Part shown: positions 10,506 through 17,694 of the stretch, piece by piece
Layout of the letters: the number at the start of each line of letters is the position of its first letter
How positions within the stretch are numbered: position 1 is the stretch's first letter
Assembly: GCA_016709305.1 (NCBI GenBank)
Contig: JADJNA010000021.1
Coordinates: 1 to 64,000 of the forward strand
Origin: Candidatus Villigracilis saccharophilus
Lineage (GTDB): Bacteria > Chloroflexota > Anaerolineae > Anaerolineales > Villigracilaceae
Length of the DNA: 64,000 bases
Reading direction: 5' to 3'
Program-made: the position numbers and the translations under genes
The notes under the pieces: generated by a model
Seen by the model: the letters and a program-made list of their open reading frames with translations, nothing else
Told to the model about the DNA's origin: nothing
Databases searched by the model: none

Positions 10506-10787
10506 ATGAACAAAAAACACATTGGAAGCAACTTTGATGATTTTCTCAAAGAAGAAAAAATTTACGAGCAGGTACAGGCTGCTGCCATCAAGCAAGTCAT
10601 TGCCTATCAAATTGCGGAAGAAATGAAGAAAAAGAATCTGACCAAAACTGAAATGGCAAGCCGCATGAAGACCAGCCGCGCCGCGCTGGACCGTCTGCTT
10701 GACCCTGAAAATGCCTCGATCACTTTAATTACGCTGGAGCGTGCCGCATCCGCGTTGGGGAAGAAGTTGACGGTACAGTTGGCATAA
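10506..10787 (+). CDS. XRE-family antitoxin (HigA-like)
   Basis: 93-residue helix-turn-helix protein, cognate antitoxin of the preceding toxin. The HTH is at about residues 40-85: KKKNLTKTEMASRMKTSRAA then LDRLLDPENASITLITLERA, a typical XRE/COG5606 pattern. It starts 3 bases after the toxin stop codon (TAAGCCATG), so the two are translated together. HTH antitoxins of this type usually repress their own promoter; the probable operator overlaps 10109-10136. It is followed by a direct-repeat copy and a strong terminator. Confidence 0.85.
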   Translation: MNKKHIGSNFDDFLKEEKIYEQVQAAAIKQVIAYQIAEEMKKKNLTKTEMASRMKTSRAALDRLLDPENASITLITLERAASALGKKLTVQLA

Positions 10788-10831
10788 TATCGAAAAAAGC
10801 AAAAACTGAGCGTGCATCCCGATAAAGTAAC

Positions 10832-10873
10832 TTTTGAGCCGGGCGGACCTCTCTCTGATCGAGACGATTTATG
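10832..10873 (+). repeat. 42-bp imperfect direct repeat, right copy
   Basis: Partner of 9874-9915 with 8 substitutions and no gaps. It lies 44 bases after the antitoxin stop codon and runs into the terminator at 10878. Confidence 0.6.
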
Positions 10874-10877
10874 AATC

Positions 10878-10910
10878 AAAAGGACGGGCAATTTGCCCGT
10901 CCTTTCTTTC
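10878..10910 (+). terminator. Strong bidirectional terminator between antitoxin and FAS1 gene
   Basis: Arms AAAGGACGGGCAA and TTGCCCGTCCTTT with a T-rich tail on both strands. It serves the convergent antitoxin (plus) and FAS1 lipoprotein (minus) transcripts. Confidence 0.85.
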
Positions 10911-10941
10911 TATACTCAATCTAGGAGGAGAGAGATGCTTC

Positions 10942-11922
10942 TTATTGAGGCGGGAGAAGAACCGCGTCAATTACGTGGATGACACCATTGGAGGCTTCGA
11001 TGTCAGTAATGATGACTTGCACGGTGTCGTTCAGGAAAACCTTGCCATCCTTGACAGTGATGGTGACATCCTTGCCAAGTACAGTGGTCGCGCCGGAAAG
11101 AGTAACTACATCCGCGGCCATGACCTTGCCAGAAACGACATGATAGAGCAGGATGTCGGTCAGCGCCTGCTTGCTTTCGGGCAGGAGCAAGGTATCAAGT
11201 GTGCCGGCGGGTAATGCAGCGAAGGCATCGTCCGTGGGGGCGAAAACTGTGAAGGGACCTTCGCCGCTCAAAGTCTCGACCAGCTCGGCGGCGGTCAAGG
11301 CAGCTACCAGGGTGGTGAAGCGGCCGTCGGCGACAGCGATGTCAACGATGGTGTTCTTTTCTTCCATCGCGGCTTCATCGGTCGGAGGCAGGAGGACCGC
11401 ATCAATCACGTGAATGACGCCATTGGAGGTCTCGATGTCTGTGATAACGACCTTTGCTTCGTTGATGTAGACATTGCCCATGTCAACTTTGACGGTGACA
11501 TCCTTACCGAGCACGGTAGTGGCGCTGGTCAGAGCGGTCACATCGGCGGCCATAACTTTGCCAGAAACTACATGATAGAGCAGGATGTCGGTCAGGGCCT
11601 GTTTGCTTTCGGGCAGGAGCAAGCTGTCGAGTGTGCCTTCGGGTAAAGCAGCGAAAGCATCATCGGTGGGGGCGAATACGGTGAAAGGACCTTCGCCCTT
11701 GAGCGTATCCACCAATTCAGCGGCCTGGACTGCGGCCACAAGCGTTGTGAAGCGGCCATCCGCGACAGCGGTGTCTACGATATCGCTGAGCATCGGCTCA
11801 GGGGTGGCGGTTGGCTCCGGGATCGGTGTAGCCGTGGGAGCGGGAGTGGCGGCAGGCGCACAAGCGGCCAAAGTCAGGGAAGCGATTACGAGTAAGACTG
11901 CGAACATTGAAAAGCGTTTCAT
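10942..11922 (-). CDS. Lipoprotein with two fasciclin (FAS1) domains
   Basis: 326-residue surface lipoprotein. The start at 11922 is chosen because GGAGA lies 7 bases upstream; the ATG twelve bases earlier has no site. The signal peptide ends in a lipobox LTLAAC, followed by a Thr/Pro/Ala linker (about 24-44). Two FAS1 domains follow, about 45-175 and 190-326, each with the H1 phrase FTVFAPTDDAFAALP, the YHVVSGK core and the NGVIHVIDAVLLPP end. The two copies are nearly identical, which points to a recent duplication. FAS1 proteins mediate adhesion to surfaces or matrix; the exact ligand is unknown. It is transcribed alone from a good promoter. Confidence 0.9.
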   Translation of the reverse strand: MKRFSMFAVLLVIASLTLAACAPAATPAPTATPIPEPTATPEPMLSDIVDTAVADGRFTTLVAAVQAAELVDTLKGEGPFTVFAPTDDAFAALPEGTLDSLLLPESKQALTDILLYHVVSGKVMAADVTALTSATTVLGKDVTVKVDMGNVYINEAKVVITDIETSNGVIHVIDAVLLPPTDEAAMEEKNTIVDIAVADGRFTTLVAALTAAELVETLSGEGPFTVFAPTDDAFAALPAGTLDTLLLPESKQALTDILLYHVVSGKVMAADVVTLSGATTVLGKDVTITVKDGKVFLNDTVQVIITDIEASNGVIHVIDAVLLPPQ

Positions 11923-11983
11923 TTTTTTCTCCATTTCTAAAGTTGTTATATTTTTGCACAGGTATTGCACATATATTGTTCGT

Positions 11984-12011
11984 ATTTTACATGCTTTGTA
12001 CAGCCTGTCAA
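11984..12011 (-). promoter_or_regulatory. Promoter of FAS1 lipoprotein gene
   Basis: On the minus strand: TTGACA (12011-12006), a 16-base spacer and TAAAAT (11989-11984). It lies about 60 bases upstream of the start codon. Confidence 0.65.
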
Positions 12012-12565
12012 TATACTAGAATATTCTCTAATAAATCACTTAATCTAGCCGAGTATTTTTGGATGAGGTCACGAGGGTTTGATGAGAACGCTATAATATT
12101 GTCATTAATCTTCTGAATAAAACAGATTTAGAAACAATGAGGTGATTAATAAAATTGAATCGATTTGTGGGATAGCAGACTTACCATGCATACACATGTC
12201 ACCGTGTCCTGATCCCGGGGGGGCGGTCGTGCGTCTCATGTCACGTCCGGCAACGTACTTGGCATGGGTATCTCTGTATTGCTTTGATACTGGAACAAAT
12301 GTTTGGCATTTTTTTCTTGTCTGCGTTTCAATCTGTTGTTCTTCAATCGGGGGCTGCATTTATCAACTGGACAAATGCTTGTCGCCCGCCCGACTTATGA
12401 TTGGCTAATGGACTTCGCCTTTTCATTCGACCCACCCGGGGCGGGGGGGGGGGGGGGCCAAAACCACCCCCCCCGCCACACACCAAAACGTTTTCACGGA
12501 GCAAAAAGTAAGAAGTCGTATGCTGAACCTGTCCCTGTGGCAAATATTTCTTTATGGAGAATTTC
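12012..12565. other. Gene-free stretch with a long G tract
   Basis: No convincing coding frame on either strand. The main feature is at about 12437-12476: a run of about 15 G, then CCAAAACCA and a C-rich run ending CCGCC, which can fold on itself. A shorter G7 run lies near 12220. Homopolymer length here may be unreliable. Confidence 0.5.
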
Positions 12566-13327
12566 ATGAACAAAGACACACTTCGCCAGCTCGCCAACGC
12601 GCTATCCGTTGCAGTCGCGCTTACCGTCAACATCCTCGCCAGCACCCTGCCGCTGAATGGACAGAATACAGGCGAGATCTCAGATCGCTTTCAGGTCTAC
12701 TTCGTCCCCGCAGGATACGTCTTCGCCATTTGGGGCATCATCTACATCGGCTGGATCGCCTTCGCAATTTATCAGTTTGGATCGACACAGAAGGAAAGTC
12801 CGCGCCTGCGCAAGCTCGGATATTTATTTGCGTTGAGCGGTATCTTCAACGCGGCTTGGCTGTTCTGCTGGCATTACAACCTGTTCGGTTTCAGCGTGCT
12901 GGTCATGCTGACCCTGCTCGGTCTGCTGATCGCCAGTTATCTCAAATTGAATGTCGGTCGCACAGCCGTGAGCAACACTGAAAAATGGAGCGTGGATGTT
13001 CCCTTCAGTGTATATCTCGGCTGGATCTCTGTCGCCACAGTGGCAAACGTCACCGACTATCTTTACTTTATCAACTGGACTGGATTCGGGATCGCCCCGC
13101 AAATATGGGCGGTCATCATGCTCGTGATTGCAAGCGTGCTCGCCCTGGCAATGACGGTCACGCGCAGGGACAGCGGCTACGCCTTCGTGTTGGTTTGGTC
13201 CTTCGCTGGGATCGCTCAAAAACAGGCCGATACGGCTCTGGTGGCGAACAGCGCCTGGTTCGCAACAGTGTTCGTGCTTGGGCTGGCGATCTACAGCATC
13301 ATACAACGCCGTCGCAAGACAGCGTAA
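12566..13327 (+). CDS. TspO/MBR-like membrane protein
   Basis: 253-residue polytopic membrane protein with about seven hydrophobic segments, most like the TspO/MBR tryptophan-rich sensory family. Supporting features are the phrases VPAGYVFAIWGIIYIGW and NAAWLFCWHYNLFG, which echo the P-x-G-W-V-F-x-x-W and N-x-x-W-x-x-x-F patterns. Such proteins bind tetrapyrroles or regulate stress responses; the role here is inferred. The start at 12566 is preferred to the ATG at 12554 because ATGGAG forms the ribosome site 5 bases upstream. It is longer than the classic 160-residue TspO, as in some Chloroflexota homologues, and is transcribed as a single gene ending in a strong terminator. Confidence 0.7.
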   Translation: MNKDTLRQLANALSVAVALTVNILASTLPLNGQNTGEISDRFQVYFVPAGYVFAIWGIIYIGWIAFAIYQFGSTQKESPRLRKLGYLFALSGIFNAAWLFCWHYNLFGFSVLVMLTLLGLLIASYLKLNVGRTAVSNTEKWSVDVPFSVYLGWISVATVANVTDYLYFINWTGFGIAPQIWAVIMLVIASVLALAMTVTRRDSGYAFVLVWSFAGIAQKQADTALVANSAWFATVFVLGLAIYSIIQRRRKTA

Positions 13328-13358
13328 TTCCAGATACAACAGGGATCGTCTATAACCT

Positions 13359-13393
13359 GACAGGGTGGGGGAGACCCACCCTGTCATTTTTTT
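13359..13393 (+). terminator. Rho-independent terminator
   Basis: GACAGGGTGGG / CCCACCCTGTC arms with a GGAGA loop and a T7 tail, 30 bases after the TspO-like gene. Confidence 0.9.
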
Positions 13394-13511
13394 CGGAGCA
13401 CTAAAAAGGGAACATATTTTTATAAATTCCCGGAGGTAGAACTTATTCCAGAAAATCGTATAATTTAATTGGCGCGGGGGAATGAAATGGGCTGTGAAAA
13501 CTGGAGGTTCA

Positions 13512-13922
13512 ATGAAAACCATCGGTGTGTGGATCGATCATAAAAAAGCGGTTATTGTGATCCAAAGCGAACAAGGTGAGGATATTCAAACAATCGAATC
13601 GGGAGTGGAAAAGCTTAAATATCGGGGAGCAGCACATCCAAGATCCAAATACAGCGCCCAGTATCAACAGGGGGATGATCAACTGGATAATAAATTCACA
13701 GAACAACTGAATAAATATTACGAAAAAGTGATCGAACAATTCCGCTCAGCCGAAGCGGTCCTGATCATCGGGCCTGGCGAGGCGAAGCGCGAGCTTGAAA
13801 AACGCATGGCACACCACAAGGTCAATGCGCCGATATTGGGCGTCGAGTCCGCCGACAAATTGACCGACCGCCAGATCGCGGCCAGAGTTCGGAATTATTT
13901 TCAGGAGGCGGAAATAGCCTGA
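13512..13922 (+). CDS. Small eRF1-domain-3/Pelota-like protein
   Basis: 136-residue soluble protein. Start ATG 13512 is chosen for the GGAGG site four bases upstream, rather than an upstream ATG at 13485. It opens with a strand and the phrase GVWIDHKKAVIV, typical of small bacterial proteins annotated as 'translational machinery' or host-attachment-like (eRF1 domain 3 fold). The C-terminal half has AEAVLIIGPGEAKRELEKRM, matching the GPGxAKxxL motif of that fold. By family knowledge these relate to release-factor/Pelota domains, but their function is largely unknown. The gene is monocistronic and convergent with the nucleoside hydrolase operon. Confidence 0.65.
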   Translation: MKTIGVWIDHKKAVIVIQSEQGEDIQTIESGVEKLKYRGAAHPRSKYSAQYQQGDDQLDNKFTEQLNKYYEKVIEQFRSAEAVLIIGPGEAKRELEKRMAHHKVNAPILGVESADKLTDRQIAARVRNYFQEAEIA

Positions 13923-13951
13923 TTGTTGAACGGGGATTTTTTTGAATTAAA

Positions 13952-14902
13952 TTAAATCCTGCGGCTCAGGCTTTCCATGCGATCAATAAACAGTTCAACG
14001 AAATCGCGTCCGCGCACGTCCATCGCCACTCTCATGTTGACTGGCTTTTTGGATACCTTCATAAGATCTGCGAATGTATTCCCGTTAGAGACTCCGCCTG
14101 AAATATCCACATCCACATGATGCTCCTCAAAGGTGAGCAATTCGGGTGCGATGAGGGTCGCCAGAGTCAACGGGTCGTGCAGTGCGCAGCCGTCAAAGTT
14201 TTCATATTTTTTGTAAAAGTCCATATAAACTGCGGTTGCGTCACGCACAAAGCGCGCGATGGGTGAGTCGATCCTGTTGAGGTGTTCCACATCAGCGGTG
14301 GTGAGCAGGCATTTATAAGTCGCATCGAGCGGGATCAACGTGATCGGAATGCCCGCGTGAAAGACAATATGCGCGGCGTGCGGGTCCGCGTAGATGTTGA
14401 ATTCCGCCAGCGGCGTGACATTTCCGCCCTGCTTGATCGCGCCGCCCATGATGACGAGTTCCTTCAGGGCCGGCACGATGCGCGGTTCTTTTCGGATGGC
14501 CAGCGCGAGGTTGGTCATCGGTCCGATCATGAAGAGCGTGATCTCCTGCGGCTCTGCCAGAATGTGCTCGATCAAAAAATCGATGGCATGTTGATCTACT
14601 ATCTGAGATTTTGGCTCTGGCAGATCGGCTTTCCCGAGTCCGCTTGTGCCGTGGACCGCCTCGCCTGATGTTCCAAGCGGGCTGACCAGCGGCAGCGCAC
14701 ATCCGCGCGCGACGGGGATGCGGCTCGCGCCTGCCAATTCCAGTACAGCCAGCGCGTTGCGTGTGGTTTTGTCAATGCCAATGTTGCCGCAGACGGTGGT
14801 CAGAGCTTCCAGTTGGATCTCCGGAGAGGCAAGCGCCAGCAGGAAGGTCAGCGCGTCGTCCACGCCGGGGTCGGTGTCAATGATGATTCGTTTTGTGGTC
14901 AT
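13952..14902 (-). CDS. Inosine-uridine preferring nucleoside hydrolase
   Basis: 316-residue ribonucleoside hydrolase of the IUNH family (nucleoside + water to base + ribose). The N-terminal calcium-binding signature IIIDTDPGVDDALTFLLAL is at residues 5-23. Other family motifs: GPMTNLALAI, ELVIMGGA, NIYADPHAA and the C-terminal HDPLTLA. The start at 14902 (GGATGAG upstream) sits 7 bases after the ribokinase stop; a longer upstream extension would overlap that gene and was rejected. Coupling with ribokinase indicates salvage of nucleosides to ribose 5-phosphate. Base preference cannot be told from sequence. Confidence 0.9.
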   Translation of the reverse strand: MTTKRIIIDTDPGVDDALTFLLALASPEIQLEALTTVCGNIGIDKTTRNALAVLELAGASRIPVARGCALPLVSPLGTSGEAVHGTSGLGKADLPEPKSQIVDQHAIDFLIEHILAEPQEITLFMIGPMTNLALAIRKEPRIVPALKELVIMGGAIKQGGNVTPLAEFNIYADPHAAHIVFHAGIPITLIPLDATYKCLLTTADVEHLNRIDSPIARFVRDATAVYMDFYKKYENFDGCALHDPLTLATLIAPELLTFEEHHVDVDISGGVSNGNTFADLMKVSKKPVNMRVAMDVRGRDFVELFIDRMESLSRRI

Positions 14903-14909
14903 GGTTTTC

Positions 14910-15845
14910 TCATCCTTGTTTGATGAATTTTTCCACTTCTTCTTTTGTCGGCAGGGACGGCTGCGCGCCGAATTTCGTCGCCGCCAAAGCTCCGCAGGCA
15001 TTGGCGTATTTCACGGCTTCTTCAACTTTGAGTCCGCGCAATAATGCGGATGCGAATCCGCCGATGAAGGCGTCGCCCGCGGCGGTGGTGTCCGCCACCT
15101 CCACTTTGAATGCGGGAATGTGTTTTATTTCGTGGTCGAATTTATCCACGATCAACGCGCCATTGCCGCCCATGGTCACAAGTACGCTGAAATTGCCATG
15201 CTCCTGCAGGGAGCGCGCCGCTTTTTCTGCGGAGGCAAGATCGGTCACCTGTATTCCGCTTAAGATGCTTAATTCAGTTTCGTTGGGGATGAGATAATCG
15301 ATCACTTTAAATAATTCATCAGGCAATGTGCGGGCAGGCGCGGGGTTAAGAATGACAAGCGCATCATTCCCAAAACTGGATTGGGCCGCAAATACAACCG
15401 TCTCAAGCGGAATTTCCAATTGAAGCAGAACAGCTTGCATGGCTTGAAAACCGGGCGAGTGTTTCTTTACATCCTCCCTGGTCACTTTGCCGTTCGCGCC
15501 GGCTGAGAGGATGATGCTGTTCTGTCCAGCTTCATCGACGACGATAATGGCCGTCCCGGTGGATGCATCATCGCGTTCAACGTCGGAAATATCCACCCGA
15601 TTATTTTTTAGATTCTGCAGCAGGACATCACCGAAGCCATCCTTCCCCACCCGCCCGATCATCCCCACGTTCGCGCCTTGTCTCGCGGCGGCGACAGCTT
15701 GATTGGCTCCCTTGCCGCCCGGGATGATCTGCAGGTCGTCTCCGCTGATGGTTTCACCGGGCCGCGGAAAGTGCGGTGCGCGCACCACCAGGTCCGCATT
15801 GAGCGAACCAATTACCAGAATATCGTATTTGAATGTGTGGGACAT
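14910..15845 (-). CDS. rbsK: Ribokinase
   Basis: 311-residue PfkB-family sugar kinase converting ribose to ribose 5-phosphate. Motifs: N-terminal GSLNADLVVRAP, the sugar-binding GGKGANQAVAAAR (about 43-55) and the C-terminal anion hole and catalytic base in DTTAAGDAFIGGF, which is the exact ribokinase form (DTTAAGD). Length is typical. It lies 7 bases upstream of the nucleoside hydrolase and 10 bases downstream of recF on the same strand. The hydrolase supplies its ribose substrate. Confidence 0.93.
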   Translation of the reverse strand: MSHTFKYDILVIGSLNADLVVRAPHFPRPGETISGDDLQIIPGGKGANQAVAAARQGANVGMIGRVGKDGFGDVLLQNLKNNRVDISDVERDDASTGTAIIVVDEAGQNSIILSAGANGKVTREDVKKHSPGFQAMQAVLLQLEIPLETVVFAAQSSFGNDALVILNPAPARTLPDELFKVIDYLIPNETELSILSGIQVTDLASAEKAARSLQEHGNFSVLVTMGGNGALIVDKFDHEIKHIPAFKVEVADTTAAGDAFIGGFASALLRGLKVEEAVKYANACGALAATKFGAQPSLPTKEEVEKFIKQG

Positions 15846-15855
15846 GCAGGCTATT

Positions 15856-17079
15856 TTACATCAATGACACAATCTTAATTATTCTCGGGGTTACCACGCC
15901 CCCGCTGACATCCCATACTTCGGCTTGTTCCACGAACTCCGGCGTGAACAGACTCAGGTCCGTGGTGGTAATTAAAACTTGTTCGCTTTTGCCGACATAT
16001 TTCAGCAGATCGGCGCGGCGGTTGCTGTCCAATTCCGCCATCACTTCATCGAGCAAAATGACCGGCCATTCGTTGGTGCGTTCCTGCATCCATTCCACTT
16101 CGGCGAGCTTGAGCGCCAGCAGGGTCGTGCGCATCTGTCCGCGCGAACCGTAATCGCTGACATCCGCCTTGTTGATGATAAAGCGGATGTCGTCGCGGTG
16201 CGGACCGATGGTGGTCACGCCGCGTGCGATCTCTTCACTGCGCAGGGATTTCAACTTCGCTAAAAATCCCTTTTGAATTTCATCCAATTCCAAACCAGAG
16301 CGGTCGATCTTCGTGTCCAGTTTAAATCCCAACTGCATCTCAGGTTTGAGCGGATCATAGGACGGCTCATAGGCGAGACGCAGCACCTCGCTTCCGCGGG
16401 TCAACTCGTGATGAATGCGCGCAGCGAAACGTTCGATCTGCTGGACCGCCTGAATGCGATGCAGAATGATCTGCGCCCCGAGCCGCACCAGCGCTTCATC
16501 CCACACCTGAAGCTGGTCGCTGTTTCCCCCGCGCTCATTCAACGCTTTAAGAAGCGCGTTGCGCTGGGTGAGCGCCTGGTGATAATCACTTAAGATGCGC
16601 GCATACGCAGGGACAGTTTGTGCCAGCGCGAGGTTGATGTAGCGGCGGCGTTCGTCGGGGCCGCCCTCGATGATCTGCGACATTTGCGGTACGAAGATGA
16701 CCGCGTTGAAATGTCCCATCACTTCACTGACCTGTTTCTTCGCGCCGTTCAATAAAATTTCCTTGCGCAGCCGCTGGCCATTCACCCCGCTTGGTTCAAG
16801 GATCAGACGCGCTTCGATGCGCTGCTTCGTCTTACCGCGTTGATAGTCAGCCACGAGCCGGGTCACCGCGAGCGGATTCTTGGCCTCATGGAAATTAACG
16901 ATCTGCCGGTCCACATGTGTTTGCAGGGAGGTGAATGCCGCCAGGAAATAAATGGCTTCGAGCACGCTTGTTTTGCCCTGTGCGTTGCTGCCAACAAGCA
17001 GAACAACCCGCCGTGGAAGTTCCATATCCAGGCGGGTGAGACTGCGAAAGTTGGTCAGTGATAGGTGTTTTAAGTACAT
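15856..17079 (-). CDS. recF: DNA replication and repair protein RecF
   Basis: 407-residue SMC-like ABC ATPase that helps load RecA at gapped DNA. The start phrase MYLKHLSLTNFRSL is diagnostic, followed by Walker A GSNAQGKTS (about 30-38), the ABC signature region near residue 300 and Walker B/D-loop LLDEVMAELDSNRR. It is slightly longer than Escherichia coli RecF (357). It is separated from dnaA/dnaN and instead heads a group with ribokinase and nucleoside hydrolase; peptide deformylase lies upstream on the same strand. Confidence 0.93.
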   Translation of the reverse strand: MYLKHLSLTNFRSLTRLDMELPRRVVLLVGSNAQGKTSVLEAIYFLAAFTSLQTHVDRQIVNFHEAKNPLAVTRLVADYQRGKTKQRIEARLILEPSGVNGQRLRKEILLNGAKKQVSEVMGHFNAVIFVPQMSQIIEGGPDERRRYINLALAQTVPAYARILSDYHQALTQRNALLKALNERGGNSDQLQVWDEALVRLGAQIILHRIQAVQQIERFAARIHHELTRGSEVLRLAYEPSYDPLKPEMQLGFKLDTKIDRSGLELDEIQKGFLAKLKSLRSEEIARGVTTIGPHRDDIRFIINKADVSDYGSRGQMRTTLLALKLAEVEWMQERTNEWPVILLDEVMAELDSNRRADLLKYVGKSEQVLITTTDLSLFTPEFVEQAEVWDVSGGVVTPRIIKIVSLM

Positions 17080-17131
17080 CTATTAGAGTCAAAGGTCGAA
17101 GGCCAAAGGTCGTTTGACTTTCTACAAGGGT

Positions 17132-17662
17132 TTAGAGTTCGTGCTCTTCCTCTTCCTGAAATTTCCACAGCCGTTCAGCGAGGTCGGTAAATAACACGCC
17201 GTTGAGATGGTCTATTTCGTGCTGAAAGATGCGTGCCATCCAGCCGTGGACTTTAAGTTTTTGCGGTTTGCCAAAGCGGTTCAGCCCTTTGACCTGGATC
17301 GCCTCAAACCGTTCCACTTCGCCCTGAATGCCGGGGATCGAGAGACAGCCTTCGACACCCAAAACCTTTTCCTCTGAAGTCTTGGTGATCTCAGGGTTGA
17401 TCATCACATAAAGCTTTTTCGGTTTTTCAGGTTTTTCTTCCGCACCTTCATCATCGTCCTCATCCTCTTCCGAATATTCGACGACGATCAATTGTTCCGA
17501 GATATTGACCTGCGGCGCCGCCAGACCCACGCCCGGGGCGTCGCGCATGGTCTCGATCATGTCATCGATCAAGGTTTGCAGGTTTTTATCAAATTTTGTG
17601 ATCGGTTTTGCCTTGCGCCGCAGAACGGGTTCAGGCACGGTAACGATTTGTCTGAGAGCCAT
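17132..17662 (-). CDS. def: Peptide deformylase with acidic insertion
   Basis: 176-residue metal-dependent peptide deformylase, removing the formyl group from nascent N-terminal Met. All three family motifs are present: GVGLAAPQ (45-52), EGCLSIPG (about 104-111, metal-binding Cys) and QHEIDHLNG (about 147-155, two metal-binding His and catalytic Glu). An unusual insertion of about 20 residues, almost all Asp/Glu/Lys/Pro, lies between motifs 1 and 2, and the C-terminus ends in a short Glu-rich tail. Both acidic parts are atypical; the catalytic core is intact. It is grouped between recF and the cNMP-binding gene. Confidence 0.93.
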   Translation of the reverse strand: MALRQIVTVPEPVLRRKAKPITKFDKNLQTLIDDMIETMRDAPGVGLAAPQVNISEQLIVVEYSEEDEDDDEGAEEKPEKPKKLYVMINPEITKTSEEKVLGVEGCLSIPGIQGEVERFEAIQVKGLNRFGKPQKLKVHGWMARIFQHEIDHLNGVLFTDLAERLWKFQEEEEHEL

Positions 17663-17694
17663 ACTTTTCCTCTTTATTAATATAGGTTGATTAT

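Noticed and set aside
12142..12569. Overlapping open frames of about 88 residues before the TspO-like gene
   Set aside because: No ribosome site, Cys/Trp-rich random composition, and they run through the G tract.
13952..15001. Longer N-terminus for the nucleoside hydrolase
   Set aside because: The extra residues are antisense-like, overlap ribokinase, and the family start is at IIIDTDPG; a ribosome site supports 14902.
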